In this document: one piece after another, positions 29,899 through 39,960 of the stretch
Layout of the letters: the number at the start of each line of letters is the position of its first letter
Position numbering within the stretch: position 1 is the stretch's first letter
Source of the DNA: Enterobacter sp. Cy-643
GTDB lineage: Bacteria > Pseudomonadota > Gammaproteobacteria > Enterobacterales > Enterobacteriaceae
DNA length: 64,000 nt
NCBI RefSeq assembly: GCF_011752815.1
Contig: NZ_VWWV01000004.1
Coordinates: forward strand, 310,001-374,000
Direction of reading: 5' to 3'
Translations under genes and position numbers: made by a program
The notes under the pieces: generated by a model
The model's input: only the letters and a program-made list of their open reading frames with translations
What the model was told of the DNA's origin: nothing
Database searches by the model: none

Positions 29899-31977
29899 AT
29901 GGAGAGCAAACGTCTTGATAACGCCGCTCTGGCGGCGGGTATCAGCCCGAACTACATCAACGCCCATGGCAAACCGCAGGCTATTCCCGCGGAGACAAAA
30001 CAGCGTCTGCTGGAGGCTATGAACCGTACCGCTGTGCCAAAAAAGTCTGCCGATCCTGTGCCAGCGGTTCAGGTTTTCACTGCCGGGCAGCGGATGCAGC
30101 TGGCGCTGGACGGTGAGGGTGAATTTAGCTGGGTGCTGACAACTGAAGAAGGCTATGTTCATCACGGACAGATCTCCGGTGGGAAGAAACTCACGCTGCC
30201 GGCTAAGCTGTCGGAGGGCTATCACTCTCTGGTGGTAACCCGACAAAAGCAGAGCTGGACGAGCCGAATTATCGTCGCCCCGCCGCGCTGCTATGAGCCG
30301 GACGCGTTACTGCAGGGCAAAAAGCTGTGGGGGGCATGTGTGCAGCTTTACACGCTGCGCTCGGCGGCTAACTGGGGCATCGGCGACTTTGGCGATCTGA
30401 AGCAGATGCTGGGGGATGTGGCGAAGCGGGGCGGCGCGTTTATTGGCCTCAACCCGATTCATTCGCTTTACCCGGCTAACCCGGAGAGCGCCAGCCCGTA
30501 CAGCCCTTCGTCACGCCGCTGGTTGAATGTCATCTATATCGACGTCAACGCGGTAGAAGATTTCCAGAACAGCAAAGCGGCGCAGGCGTGGTGGAAAAAA
30601 TCCACCGTGCAGAAACAGCTCCAGGACGCGAGAGATACTGAGTGGGTGGATTATTCCACCGTTACGGCCCTTAAAGTTGCGGCGCTGCGTTTAGCGTGGC
30701 GGCAGTTCTCGCTGCGTAAAGTCAGTGATGAACAGGTTGTCGCGTTTGGTCGGTTTGTTGCGGAAGGAGGAGAAGGGCTGTTCTACCAGGCCGCCTACGA
30801 TGCGCTTCATGCCAGCCAGGTTAACGAAGATCCTCTGCGCTGGGGCTGGCCGGTTTGGCCGGAAGGCTATCGCGACGCCCATAGCCCAGAAGTGAAGCAG
30901 TTTTGCGAGCAACATCATGATGAGGTTAACTTCTGGCTGTGGCTGCAGTATCTCGCCTGGCGTCAGTTTAAGGCCTGCTGGGATGCCAGCCAGCAAGATG
31001 GGATGCCGATTGGTCTTTATCGCGACCTTGCGGTGGGCGTGGCGGAAGGTGGCTCTGAAACATGGTGTGACCGTGAACTCTATTGCCTGAAAGCCTCCGT
31101 TGGCGCACCGCCGGATATTCTTGGCCCGTTAGGCCAAAACTGGGGGCTGCCACCGATGGATCCCCACGTGATGGCCGCTCGCGGCTATCAGCCGTTTATC
31201 GAACTGCTGCGCGCGAATATGACCCACTGCGGCGCCCTGCGCATTGACCACGTTATGTCGATGCTGCGGCTGTGGTGGATCCCCTACGGCGAGACGGCGG
31301 ATAAAGGCGCCTATGTGCAGTACCCGGTGGACGATCTGCTTTCGATTCTGGCCCTGGAAAGCCAGCGTCACCGCTGCATGGTGATTGGTGAGGACCTCGG
31401 TACCGTACCGGTTGAAATCGTCGGCAAGCTTCGCGACAGCGGCGTTTATTCTTACAAAGTGTTGTACTTCGAGCACGACGGAGAGAAGCAATTCAGAGCC
31501 CCGGCAACATGGCCAAAGCAGTCGATGGCGGTCGCTACAACGCATGACTTGCCTACGCTGCGTGGCTACTGGAATAGCGGAGATTTAACGCTGGGCAAAA
31601 CGCTGGGGCTTTATCCTGATGAAGAGGTGCTCGCGGGGCTGTATGAAGACCGCGAAAGGGCCAAACAGGGATTGCTGGACGGGCTGCATCAATACGGCTG
31701 CTTGCCGAAACGGGCGGGGCATAAGGCCGCGTTAATGACGATGACCGACACGCTCAACCGTGGCATGCAGCGTTATATCGCCGACAGCCATAGCGCGCTG
31801 CTGGGGCTGCAGCCGGAGGACTGGCTGGATATGGCTGAGCCGGTGAATATTCCTGGTACCAGCTCCCAGTATAAGAACTGGCGGCGCAAGCTAACCGTCT
31901 CGCTGGAAGCGATGTTTGCCGATGAGCGAGTGAATAAGTTGCTGAAGGATTTGGATAGGCGGCGTAAGAAGACGTAG
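29899..31977 (+). CDS. malQ: 4-alpha-glucanotransferase (amylomaltase) MalQ
   Basis: GH77 enzyme that transfers glucan chains between maltodextrins, releasing glucose and making longer substrates for MalP. 692 residues. Catalytic motifs: 'LRIDHVMSMLRLWWIP' (nucleophile Asp), 'VIGEDLGTVP' (acid/base Glu) and 'TTHDLPTLRGYW' (third Asp). A GGGAG ribosome site follows the malP stop. Its downstream end runs into palindromic repeat copy 5, then convergent nfuA; the gntT gene found here in E. coli K-12 is missing. Confidence 0.97.
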   Translation: MESKRLDNAALAAGISPNYINAHGKPQAIPAETKQRLLEAMNRTAVPKKSADPVPAVQVFTAGQRMQLALDGEGEFSWVLTTEEGYVHHGQISGGKKLTLPAKLSEGYHSLVVTRQKQSWTSRIIVAPPRCYEPDALLQGKKLWGACVQLYTLRSAANWGIGDFGDLKQMLGDVAKRGGAFIGLNPIHSLYPANPESASPYSPSSRRWLNVIYIDVNAVEDFQNSKAAQAWWKKSTVQKQLQDARDTEWVDYSTVTALKVAALRLAWRQFSLRKVSDEQVVAFGRFVAEGGEGLFYQAAYDALHASQVNEDPLRWGWPVWPEGYRDAHSPEVKQFCEQHHDEVNFWLWLQYLAWRQFKACWDASQQDGMPIGLYRDLAVGVAEGGSETWCDRELYCLKASVGAPPDILGPLGQNWGLPPMDPHVMAARGYQPFIELLRANMTHCGALRIDHVMSMLRLWWIPYGETADKGAYVQYPVDDLLSILALESQRHRCMVIGEDLGTVPVEIVGKLRDSGVYSYKVLYFEHDGEKQFRAPATWPKQSMAVATTHDLPTLRGYWNSGDLTLGKTLGLYPDEEVLAGLYEDRERAKQGLLDGLHQYGCLPKRAGHKAALMTMTDTLNRGMQRYIADSHSALLGLQPEDWLDMAEPVNIPGTSSQYKNWRRKLTVSLEAMFADERVNKLLKDLDRRRKKT

Positions 31978-32003
31978 TTTCGTCTCACGTTTCTCGGTCT
32001 ATT

Positions 32004-32038
32004 CCCTCTCCCTTTTAGGGAGAGGGTTAGGGTGAGGG
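32004..32038. repeat. GC-rich palindromic repeat, copy 5
   Basis: CCCTCTCCC (32004-32012), loop TTTTA, GGGAGAGGG (32018-32026), tail TTAGGGTGAGGG. It lies between converging malQ and nfuA. Confidence 0.9.
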
Positions 32039-32043
32039 TCAAA

Positions 32044-32619
32044 CTAATAGTAAGAGTGCTCACCGCGCTGGTGTTCGGTCAGGTCGCGAACGCCTTTCAG
32101 CTCAGGGAACTCAGCCAGAAGCTGTTTCTCGATCCCTTCTTTCAGCGTCACATCCACCATAGAACAGCCGTTGCAGCCGCCGCCAAACTGCAGAATGGCA
32201 TAGCCTTCGTCGGTAATTTCCATCAGCGTGACGCGGCCACCGTGACCAGCCAGCTGTGGGTTAACGGTTGCCTGCAGCATATACTCAACGCGCTCCATCA
32301 GCGGCGCGTCGTCAGAAACCTTACGCATTTTTGCGTTAGGGGCTTTCAGCGTCAGCTGGGAACCGAGCTGGTCGGTGACGAAGTCGATTTCGGCATCTTC
32401 CAGGTAAGGTGCGCTCAGCTCATCAACATAAGCCGTTAACTGCTCGAACGGCAGCGCCGTGTCGGTCGCTTCAACCGCATCCGGCGGACAATAAGACACA
32501 CCACACTCCGCATTCGGGGTGCCAGGATTGATTACGAATACGCGGATTTGCGTCCCTTCTTCCTGATTTGCCAGCAGCTTGGCAAAGTGGGATTGTGCAG
32601 CATCGGAAATACGGATCAT
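32044..32619 (-). CDS. nfuA: Iron-sulfur carrier protein NfuA
   Basis: Receives and delivers [4Fe-4S] clusters to apoproteins, important under iron limitation and oxidative stress. 191 residues. The N-terminal half is a degenerate A-type (IscA-like) domain lacking its full cysteine set; the C-terminal Nfu domain carries the cluster-binding CxxC, Cys149 and Cys152, in '[10 protein letters not shown]'. Upstream gene on the same strand is gntX, 58 bp away. The older name gntY reflects the neighbourhood, not function. Confidence 0.97.
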   Translation of the reverse strand: MIRISDAAQSHFAKLLANQEEGTQIRVFVINPGTPNAECGVSYCPPDAVEATDTALPFEQLTAYVDELSAPYLEDAEIDFVTDQLGSQLTLKAPNAKMRKVSDDAPLMERVEYMLQATVNPQLAGHGGRVTLMEITDEGYAILQFGGGCNGCSMVDVTLKEGIEKQLLAEFPELKGVRDLTEHQRGEHSYY

Positions 32620-32677
32620 AACGATTGCTCAATAGTTGACTATTTTAGTCGGTTATAATACGCCCATCGTCGAGGGT

Positions 32678-33361
32678 CTACAAGGTTCGACACAGGCACC
32701 ATACCTGGACAGTCGCCGCGCCCTGCCTTTTCAGCAATCGCGCTATCTCCGCAACAGTACTACCCGTCGTCACGACATCATCCACAATCGCCATATGGCG
32801 ACCCGCGACGGGAATTTCAACCCTAAAGATGCCTTTCAAATTCCTCTGTCGCTCCTTTGCCGTCAGCGTGTGCTGGGCTGGCGTAGAGCGTATGCGTTTG
32901 ATTGCAGAGGGATAATGCTCCCGGCCCAACCAGTGTGAGAGTGGGGTAGCAATTAGTGCGCTTTGGTTATAGCCGCGCCGCCACGCTCGGGTGTGGTGCA
33001 GCGGGACACTCAAAATAGTATCTGGCAAATGAAGCCTGCCCTCTCGCCTGGCAGCCAGAATACGCAGCAGCAAAAGACGGGCTAAGGCCGGTGCCAGCGA
33101 GGGCGTTCCGGTAAATTTCAGGTGATGAATCAGCGTGCTTAACGGCGGCAGGTAGTCTGTTACAAAGGCCATTTCGTCCCACTCAGGCGCGCTTCGCAGA
33201 CAGCGTCCGCAGGGCAAATGACCGCTCAACGCCGGTAAACCGCACTGCAAACAGCAGGCCAGGGGCTGAAGCAATGAGGTAGTGCAGCATGAGCAAATGC
33301 CCCATTTCGGGCAGGCAAGCGGTAACCGGCATAGCCAACAGCGGCCAGGGATTGTTAGCAT
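32678..33361 (-). CDS. gntX: ComF-family phosphoribosyltransferase-like protein GntX
   Basis: 227-residue ComF homologue, linked in E. coli to use of DNA as a nutrient. N-terminal zinc-finger-like cysteines ('CWLCRLPLACPKWGICSCC', with more in 'CGLP' and 'CGRC'), then a phosphoribosyltransferase fold with the PRPP loop 'MAIVDDVVTTGSTVAE'. The open frame begins at 33424, but the ATG at 33361 gives MLTIPGRCWLC, the family start; it is preceded by AAGGAG. Divergent from bioH by 38 bp. Biochemical activity unproven. Confidence 0.93.
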   Translation of the reverse strand: MLTIPGRCWLCRLPLACPKWGICSCCTTSLLQPLACCLQCGLPALSGHLPCGRCLRSAPEWDEMAFVTDYLPPLSTLIHHLKFTGTPSLAPALARLLLLRILAARREGRLHLPDTILSVPLHHTRAWRRGYNQSALIATPLSHWLGREHYPSAIKRIRSTPAQHTLTAKERQRNLKGIFRVEIPVAGRHMAIVDDVVTTGSTVAEIARLLKRQGAATVQVWCLCRTL

Positions 33362-33399
33362 AGCGTTCTCCTTGCTGATGAAAATGAGAACGGTAACTG

Positions 33400-34173
33400 A
33401 TGAGTGAGCTGTGGTGGCAAACAAAAGGTGAAGGAAAAAACGATCTTGTGCTGCTGCACGGATGGGGGCTGAATGCGGAGGTCTGGCACAACATCGAAGC
33501 AGAACTCGGCTCGCAATTTCGGCTGCATCTGGTCGACTTGCCGGGGTATGGCCGGAGCAAGGGGTTTGGTGCGTTAACGCTGGAGCAAATGGCCGACATC
33601 GTGCTGACTAAAGCCCCTGAACAAGCCATTTGGCTTGGCTGGAGCCTTGGCGGGCTGGTGGCAAGTCAGGTAGCACTCGTCAGGCCTGAGCGTGTTAAGG
33701 CGCTGGTGACGGTGGCTTCCTCACCCAGTTTTACCGCCTCAGAAAACTGGCCGGGTATTAAACCTGACGTGCTGACCGGGTTCCAGCGGCAGCTAAGCGA
33801 AGACTTTCAGCGTACGGTGGAACGCTTTCTGGCGCTGCAAACCCTCGGCACGGAAACCGCGCGCCAGGATGCTCGCCTGCTGAAAACCGTTGTGCTGGGG
33901 CAGCCGATGCCGGAGGTGGCCGTGCTTAATGGCGGGCTTGAGATCCTGCGAACCGCCGATCTGCGAGAGGAACTTTCGCATTCTGCAATACCGCATTTAC
34001 GCCTGTATGGCCGACTTGACGGGCTTGTACCACGTAAAGTGGTTCCGCTGCTGGACGCCCTGTGGCCACAGTCCAGTTCGGTAATCTTCGACAAGGCTGC
34101 CCACGCGCCGTTTATCTCTCATCCGGCTGAATTTTGCCAGACGTTGCTAGCCTGGGAACAACAACTTTTTTAG
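33400..34173 (+). CDS. bioH: Pimeloyl-ACP methyl ester carboxylesterase BioH
   Basis: Removes the methyl group from pimeloyl-ACP methyl ester, closing the pimelate stage of biotin synthesis. 257-residue alpha/beta hydrolase. The triad is visible: Ser82 in 'GWSLGG', Asp207 in 'RLDGLVP', His235 in 'KAAHAPF'. As in other enterobacteria it lies far from bioABFCD, next to gntX. It ends at a bidirectional terminator shared with feoC. Confidence 0.97.
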   Translation: MSELWWQTKGEGKNDLVLLHGWGLNAEVWHNIEAELGSQFRLHLVDLPGYGRSKGFGALTLEQMADIVLTKAPEQAIWLGWSLGGLVASQVALVRPERVKALVTVASSPSFTASENWPGIKPDVLTGFQRQLSEDFQRTVERFLALQTLGTETARQDARLLKTVVLGQPMPEVAVLNGGLEILRTADLREELSHSAIPHLRLYGRLDGLVPRKVVPLLDALWPQSSSVIFDKAAHAPFISHPAEFCQTLLAWEQQLF

Positions 34174-34185
34174 CGGCCGGGCAGT

Positions 34186-34214
34186 AAAAAGGCGGAATAA
34201 TCCGCCTTTCATTT
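34186..34214. terminator. Bidirectional terminator between bioH and feoC
   Basis: AAAGGCGGA (34188-34196) and TCCGCCTTT (34201-34209) with A-run and T-rich flanks. Confidence 0.88.
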
Positions 34215-34218
34215 TAGC

Positions 34219-34455
34219 TTAACGCAGCGCCCACAGTTCCCGGGCGCACTGTTTTCCTTCCGGACAGCTTTTGCAGCTTCCCGTCAGGCAACTGCTCGGG
34301 TCTTCGCTGATGCGTATGGCTTTGCCCATTGCTTCCAGGCGATCGAGCATGGCGGCGACCAGCGGCAGAGGTGTGGCAAGCTGCTGGCTAATCTGCTTCG
34401 CTTCCAGGCGGCCCTGAAGCGCCAGGGCGTTACGGATATCAATCAGGCTTGCCAT
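34219..34455 (-). CDS. feoC: Ferrous iron transport accessory protein FeoC
   Basis: 78-residue winged-helix protein that binds FeoB or stabilises it, restricted to gammaproteobacteria. The N-terminal winged helix spans about 1-55; the wing carries four cysteines in '[15 protein letters not shown]', proposed to bind an Fe-S cluster. Two ATG codons are adjacent; the second (34455) is chosen since AGGTG lies 5 bases before it and the length then equals that of E. coli. Third gene of feoABC. Confidence 0.93.
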   Translation of the reverse strand: MASLIDIRNALALQGRLEAKQISQQLATPLPLVAAMLDRLEAMGKAIRISEDPSSCLTGSCKSCPEGKQCARELWALR

Positions 34456-34464
34456 CATCGCACC

Positions 34465-36783
34465 TTAGTGGCAGTCGCCGGCGCTGCTCTGGCAGCAGGA
34501 CGACGGCGTTTTTCTGGTGGACAGCAGGGATACATCTACGCGGCTTCTTGCCCGGCGCAGCCCGCCAAGCAGCAGGACGTTGAACAATACCACCGCGAGG
34601 ATGCAAACCAGGCTGAACTGCGGGTGCTCGCGGAAGGTGACGCTCTGGTAGTAAAGCGTGGAGAGCGAATAGGCAATGTTCAGCCCCCAAAGCACGGAAA
34701 ATGTCATCCAGCCCCGGCTCGATTCGCGGGCGATGGCCCCCATCACCGAGATGCACGGAATATAGAGCAAAACGAAAATTAGATAGCTGTAGGCGGCGGC
34801 TTCGCTGCCGAATTTTGTGCTCATCACGCCCATCGGCCCGGAAGACATTTCGCCGTCGCCTTTGCTTGCCTCAATCGGGTTCGCCAGCACGCTCAGGCTG
34901 AAGGTGTTTTTTAGCCCCTGCCAGGTTTCATCGGCGGCAGCGCCCAGTTCATCAAGCAGGTTAAAGCTTGCGGCATCAAACTCTTCATTATGAATATCTT
35001 CGGCGGTATAGAGGGTATTTAACGTACCGACCACAACTTCTTTGGCCATCGCACCGGTGAACAGCCCAACGGTAGCCTGCCAGTTGTCATCATGGACACC
35101 AATCGGCTTAAGCAGCGGCGTTAATACGCGGCTGACGGAGGCAAGGGCAGAATCGTTGATGCTATCTACCGGCTTGCCGCTAAAGGAGAAGCTGTTCAGG
35201 GCACCGATGAAAATACTGACGATCACGATGACCTTCCCGGCGCGAAGCACGAAGCCTTTCAGGCGCTGCCAGGTTTGTAAAATCAGGCTCTTGAGGTGAG
35301 GGACGTGGTAAACCGGCAGCTCCATGACAAACGGCGAAGCTTCGCCGCGCATGATGGTATGCTTCAGCATCAGGCCGGTGAGAATAGCCATGACAATGCC
35401 GAGAATATAAAGTGAGAACACCACCAGCGCGCCCTGCTGGCCGAAGAATGCGGCAGCAAACACCGCGAAAATCGCCAGGCGGGCGCCGCAGGACATAAAC
35501 GGCGCCATCATGATGGTCATCAGCCTTTCGCGCGGCGCATCAAGCGTGCGGGCACCCATGACCGAAGGCACGTTACAGCCGAAGCCGACAATCAGCGGCA
35601 CAAAGGATTTACCCGGTAAACCCAGCGACTGCATCAGGCGATCCATCACAAAGGCTGCGCGCGCCATATAGCCGGAATCTTCGAGGAAGGAGAGGAACAG
35701 GTACATCATGCCGATTTGTGGCACCAGCGGCAGCACGGTATTGATCCCGCCGCCGATGCCCTGGGCCAGGAAAATCGTCAGCCATTCCGGGAAGTGCAGC
35801 GTATAACCGAGCCACTGGATGCCGTGAATGAATATCGCCACCGAGCCGCCATCAAAAATGGGCTGCAGCGCGCCGCCGATGTTAATCGCCAGCAGGAACA
35901 TCAGGTACATCACCAGCATGAAGATTGGCAGGCCGAGATAGCGATTGAGGATGATTTTATCCATCGCCACCGTCAGTCGGTTTGGTTCGGCGGTCAGGCT
36001 ATTACTCACCGCGTCGCAAATGGAAGCGATGCTTTGGTAACGGGCATCCGCGATCAGCAGCGCGGGATCGTCAACTGTTTCAGCCAGGCGCGCGCGCGCT
36101 GCGTCAAGTTTGTCCGTGAAATTGCCCGCATAAGCGAGGCTGTAGATATCGCCTTCCAGCATCTGCAGCGCCAGCCAACTGCGTTGCGTCACCGGCATTT
36201 CCTGCGGCATATCCTCGGCCAGTTTTTTTGCCTCTTGCTGTAAAACCTGCGGATAGTGCACCAGCTCGTTTTTCTCGTTGGGCTGCTTGCGGTCAATGGC
36301 GAGCTTCAGGCTTTCAATGCCGCGCCCGCGAGTAGACACCAGCGGCACCACAGGGCAGCCAAGGCGAGCGGCAAGCGCGTCGATGTCGATGCGAATCGCC
36401 TGTTTCTCGGCAATATCCAACATATTGAGCGCCACCACGCACGGGATACCCAGCTCGAGAAGCTGCAGCGTCAGGTAGAGGTTACGCTCAAGGTTAGAAG
36501 CATCCACTACGTTGATTAACAGATCGGCATCGCCGCTCAGGATGTAGTGACAGGCGATTTGCTCATCAAGCGAAGTTTGCGACGAAATGGTGGTGAGGGA
36601 ATAGGTGCCGGGTAAATCAACCAGCGTCACCTGGTGCTCAAGGGTGGAAAACTGACCTTCTTTGCGTTCTACGGTAACGCCAGCCCAGTTCCCCACGCGC
36701 TGGCGGGCACCCGTCAGCTGATTAAATAAGGTGGTTTTCCCCGAGTTAGGATTGCCGATTAAACCTATGGTTAAGTTTTTCAT
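34465..36783 (-). CDS. feoB: Ferrous iron transporter FeoB
   Basis: Inner-membrane Fe(II) transporter with a cytosolic G-domain. 772 residues. G1 motif 'GNPNSGKTT' at 10-18, G3 'DLPGTYSL', G4 'NMLD'; helical insertion domain to about 270; then membrane segments including two Gate motifs ('CGARLAIFAVFAAAFFG' and the later 'LYIPCISVMGAIARESS'). The cysteine-rich tail 'SSCCQSSAGDC' is typical of enterobacterial FeoB. It lies 52 bp after feoA and 9 bp before feoC. Confidence 0.97.
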   Translation of the reverse strand: MKNLTIGLIGNPNSGKTTLFNQLTGARQRVGNWAGVTVERKEGQFSTLEHQVTLVDLPGTYSLTTISSQTSLDEQIACHYILSGDADLLINVVDASNLERNLYLTLQLLELGIPCVVALNMLDIAEKQAIRIDIDALAARLGCPVVPLVSTRGRGIESLKLAIDRKQPNEKNELVHYPQVLQQEAKKLAEDMPQEMPVTQRSWLALQMLEGDIYSLAYAGNFTDKLDAARARLAETVDDPALLIADARYQSIASICDAVSNSLTAEPNRLTVAMDKIILNRYLGLPIFMLVMYLMFLLAINIGGALQPIFDGGSVAIFIHGIQWLGYTLHFPEWLTIFLAQGIGGGINTVLPLVPQIGMMYLFLSFLEDSGYMARAAFVMDRLMQSLGLPGKSFVPLIVGFGCNVPSVMGARTLDAPRERLMTIMMAPFMSCGARLAIFAVFAAAFFGQQGALVVFSLYILGIVMAILTGLMLKHTIMRGEASPFVMELPVYHVPHLKSLILQTWQRLKGFVLRAGKVIVIVSIFIGALNSFSFSGKPVDSINDSALASVSRVLTPLLKPIGVHDDNWQATVGLFTGAMAKEVVVGTLNTLYTAEDIHNEEFDAASFNLLDELGAAADETWQGLKNTFSLSVLANPIEASKGDGEMSSGPMGVMSTKFGSEAAAYSYLIFVLLYIPCISVMGAIARESSRGWMTFSVLWGLNIAYSLSTLYYQSVTFREHPQFSLVCILAVVLFNVLLLGGLRRARSRVDVSLLSTRKTPSSCCQSSAGDCH

Positions 36784-36835
36784 TTTATTCGTGAACTTCG
36801 TTGAGTGTGCAAAAAGCGCGGACGCTTCCCCGCCA

Positions 36836-37060
36836 TTACGCTACGGCTTCAATATTGACCAGCGCGAGATCTTTTTTACGCAGCACCAGGCTTACGCGGC
36901 GCGTTTCGATATGAATAGGGTCGCCGAGAGGCGCCACGCGGACGACGTTGAATGAAGAACCCGGCAACATGCCGAGGGATAATAATTTTTGGCGATAAGC
37001 CGGACTGATTTCACTGGCGAAGCCGGTAATTTTCCACGCGCTATTCGGTATGAATTGCAT
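36836..37060 (-). CDS. feoA: Ferrous iron transport protein FeoA
   Basis: 74-residue cytosolic SH3-like protein that acts with FeoB. The fold is recognisable from '[27 protein letters not shown]' and the final strand '[14 protein letters not shown]', here cited in part. First gene of feoABC, preceded by a long AT-rich leader with Fur- and FNR-type sites. Confidence 0.95.
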   Translation of the reverse strand: MQFIPNSAWKITGFASEISPAYRQKLLSLGMLPGSSFNVVRVAPLGDPIHIETRRVSLVLRKKDLALVNIEAVA

Positions 37061-37480
37061 AAGACCTACTTAGAGCTGGGCTCTGCATTGACGCTGACTG
37101 AACGATCGTTTTTTTTCACGAGTCATGCATGTAATAAAAACGAATTAAACTATCGGAAGAAAGAGAAGAAATATCGTCCAATGCAATGATAATGAGAATG
37201 GTTACTGTCGACAATATATATTTTTCTTAGCGAATTTAACCAAAAATACGTATTTTTCTGGCTGGTTTTGCGGGGTGGCCATTAATGAACTAAAGCGGAT
37301 AATTTCTTAATTATATGAAAAATAGAAGAATGGCTTATCGTTGGTGAGCGATGAATGTTATTTCGCTATTGCCGATGTTACAAGGATGATAATTACTGGT
37401 TTCACGGTGGAGTAATTATTGAAAATTGATTTAGATCAAGAGTCGGTTATTTTTCTGCCTTTGCAGGCGACTGCAGAAAT
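37061..37480 (-). promoter_or_regulatory. Long AT-rich feo leader with candidate Fur and FNR sites
   Basis: This gap is clearly more AT-rich than its surroundings. TTGATTTAGATCAA (37426-37439) is a perfect FNR box (TTGAT-N4-ATCAA). GATAATGAGAAT (37188-37199) is a partial Fur-type site. The FNR box is about 370 bp before feoA, implying a long untranslated leader or a distant promoter. Anaerobic activation by FNR and repression by Fur are known for E. coli feo. Confidence 0.75.
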
Positions 37481-37506
37481 AAAACCTCTCCCCGAAGGGA
37501 GAGGTT
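37481..37506 (-). terminator. Rho-independent terminator of tex
   Basis: On the minus strand, AACCTCTCCC and GGGAGAGGTT with a 4-base loop, followed by TTTATTTC. The stem shares the CCTCTCCC core of the dispersed palindromic repeats but has no GTGAGGG tail. Confidence 0.8.
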
Positions 37507-37512
37507 AAACAA

Positions 37513-39849
37513 TTAACGCTTCTTGCCCATCGCGGCGGCGAGTGCATCCATCATCGCGCTGTTTCCACCGCTGGCATTTTCGCGCCCGCGCGGTTTTTGC
37601 TGCGCTGCTGGCCTGCCTTTTTGCTCGCGAGGTGCGTTGTTGCCCCCATTACCGCGACGGCTGCCACCTTCGCCAGGCTGCTCGTCAAGACGCATGGTCA
37701 GGGCGATGCGTTTCCGCTGCAGATCGACTTCCAGGACTTTGACTTTAACGATATCGCCCGCTTTCACCACTTTATGCGGATCGTCGATGAATTTGTCCGA
37801 CAGGGAGGAGATATGCACCAGGCCGTCCTGATGTACGCCGATATCGACAAAGGCGCCGAAGTTGGTGACGTTGGTCACCGCGCCTTCCAGCACCATACCC
37901 GGCGTCAGGTCGTTCATGGTTTCCACGCCTTCGGCAAACTGTGCGGTCTTAAACTCAGGGCGCGGGTCACGGCCCGGTTTTTCCAGCTCTTTAATAATGT
38001 CCGTCACGGTAGGGACACCGAAACGCTCATCGGTAAACTGGCTGGCCTTCAGATCGCGTAATTCGCTGCTGTTGCCCATCAGGTCCTGCAGCGCCTGCTG
38101 AGTGGCGGCCAGAATACGTTCGACCACCGGATAGGCTTCCGGGTGTACGGTAGAGGCATCCAGCGGGTTATCGCCGTGGTTGATGCGCAGGAAGCCCGCA
38201 CACTGCTCAAAAGCTTTGGGCCCCAGGCGGCTGACTTTCAGCAACTGCTGGCGGTTCTGGAAGCGGCCATTTTCGTCGCGCCAGTTGACGATGTTCTGCG
38301 CCATCATGCGGGTCAGGCCAGCCACGCGGGTCAGCAGCGGCACGGAAGCCGTATTGAGATCCACGCCAACGGCGTTCACGCAATCTTCGACGACCGCATC
38401 CAGTTTTTTCGCCAGCTGAGTCTGGCTGACATCGTGCTGATACTGGCCTACGCCGATAGATTTCGGGTCGATTTTCACCAGCTCGGCGAGGGGATCCTGC
38501 AGACGGCGGGCAATGGAGACTGCGCCGCGGATGGACACGTCCAGATCCGGGAATTCCAGCGCCGCCAGCTCGGAAGCTGAGTAAACGGAAGCGCCGGCCT
38601 CGCTGACGATCACCTTCTGGGCGGTGACTTTCGGGAACTGTTTTTGCACATCCAGGAAGAAGCGCTCGGTTTCACGGGAGGCTGTACCGTTGCCGATAGC
38701 GACCAGCTCGACGTTGTGTTTTTCACAAAGGGCAGCCACGGCCACGGCGGCTTTTGCAGCCTGACCGGTATGCGGATAAATAGTATCGGTTGCTACCAGC
38801 TTGCCGGTGGCATCAACCACCGCGACTTTTACCCCGGTACGCAGGCCCGGATCGAGACCCATGGTGGCGCGCAGGCCAGCCGGAGCTGCCATCAGCAGAT
38901 CGTGAAGGTTGCGGGCGAAAACGTTAATAGCTTCGTCTTCGGCGCGTTCGCGCACGGTGCCCATTAGCTCGGTTTCAAGGTGCATTAACACCTTGATGCG
39001 CCAGGTCCAGCTCACCACGGCCTTGCGCCAGCTATCGGCAGGGGCATTGTTCAGGCGCAGACCCAGATGATTAATGATCAACTGCTCGCAGTAGCTCTCG
39101 CGCGGCGGCTCATCAAACTGCGGATCGGCATTCAGCGACAGCTGTAAAATACCTTCGTTACGTCCGCGGAACATCGCCAGCGCACGGTGGGAAGGAACGG
39201 TGGCAATGGCTTCGCGGTGGGCGAAGTAGTCGCGGAATTTGGCGCCTTCTTCCTCTTTGCCGCTTACAACGGCGGAAACCAGATGCGCATTTTTCCACAA
39301 ATAGTCGCGCACTTTCGCCAGCAGCGCGGCGTCTTCAGCGAAGCGCTCCATCAGAATGTAGCGTGCGCCGTCCAGCGCGGCTTTGGTGTCGGCCACGCTT
39401 TTGTCGGCGTCCACGAAGCGAGCAGCTTCCTGCTCCGGGTCGTGTGAAGGTTCGTTCCACAGTAAATCCGCCAGCGGCTCAAGACCTGCTTCGATGGCGA
39501 TTTGCCCGCGGGTACGGCGCTTGGGTTTGTACGGCAGGTAAAGGTCTTCGAGTTCGGTTTTGCTCAGCGTGCCGTTGATGGCACCGGCAAGTTCGTCACT
39601 CAGTTTACCCTGCTCGGCAATAGATTTGAGGATGGACTGACGGCGCTCCTCCAGCTCGCGCAGGTAGCTAAGACGAGTCTCCAGTTGACGCAGTTGCGTG
39701 TCATCCAGACCGCCGGTGACTTCCTTACGATAACGTGCAATAAACGGCACGGTATTCCCTTCATCCAGCAGGCGAACGGCGGCTTCCACCTGTTCGTTTC
39801 TGGCCTGAAGCTCACCCGCAATAATGCGGCAAAGCGAATCATTCATCAT
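37513..39849 (-). CDS. yhgF: Tex-family RNA-binding transcription accessory protein (YhgF)
   Basis: 778-residue cytosolic protein thought to bind nucleic acid during transcription or ribosome-associated quality control; exact role unsettled. Order: N-terminal helical region ('[20 protein letters not shown]'), YqgF/RNase H-like domain at about 330-450 ('[17 protein letters not shown]'), helix-hairpin-helix region ('[19 protein letters not shown]'), and S1 RNA-binding domain at about 650-722 ('[20 protein letters not shown]'). The tail is Gly/Arg/Asn-rich with '[13 protein letters not shown]'. Upstream on the same strand is greB. Confidence 0.96.
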   Translation of the reverse strand: MMNDSLCRIIAGELQARNEQVEAAVRLLDEGNTVPFIARYRKEVTGGLDDTQLRQLETRLSYLRELEERRQSILKSIAEQGKLSDELAGAINGTLSKTELEDLYLPYKPKRRTRGQIAIEAGLEPLADLLWNEPSHDPEQEAARFVDADKSVADTKAALDGARYILMERFAEDAALLAKVRDYLWKNAHLVSAVVSGKEEEGAKFRDYFAHREAIATVPSHRALAMFRGRNEGILQLSLNADPQFDEPPRESYCEQLIINHLGLRLNNAPADSWRKAVVSWTWRIKVLMHLETELMGTVRERAEDEAINVFARNLHDLLMAAPAGLRATMGLDPGLRTGVKVAVVDATGKLVATDTIYPHTGQAAKAAVAVAALCEKHNVELVAIGNGTASRETERFFLDVQKQFPKVTAQKVIVSEAGASVYSASELAALEFPDLDVSIRGAVSIARRLQDPLAELVKIDPKSIGVGQYQHDVSQTQLAKKLDAVVEDCVNAVGVDLNTASVPLLTRVAGLTRMMAQNIVNWRDENGRFQNRQQLLKVSRLGPKAFEQCAGFLRINHGDNPLDASTVHPEAYPVVERILAATQQALQDLMGNSSELRDLKASQFTDERFGVPTVTDIIKELEKPGRDPRPEFKTAQFAEGVETMNDLTPGMVLEGAVTNVTNFGAFVDIGVHQDGLVHISSLSDKFIDDPHKVVKAGDIVKVKVLEVDLQRKRIALTMRLDEQPGEGGSRRGNGGNNAPREQKGRPAAQQKPRGRENASGGNSAMMDALAAAMGKKR

Positions 39850-39960
39850 GGCTTTTCATCTGTGTAGTACGGAAAATTCAGCAAACAGTTATACGGATCG
39901 GGGCGCGAAAATGCCAGCCGACGACCCACGGATATTGGGTTTCAGACAGTTCTGTGCACA

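Noticed and set aside
37481..37506. tex terminator as a sixth copy of the GC-rich repeat
   Set aside because: It shares the CCTCTCCC stem core but lacks the GTGAGGG tail and has a proper U-tract; treated as an ordinary terminator.
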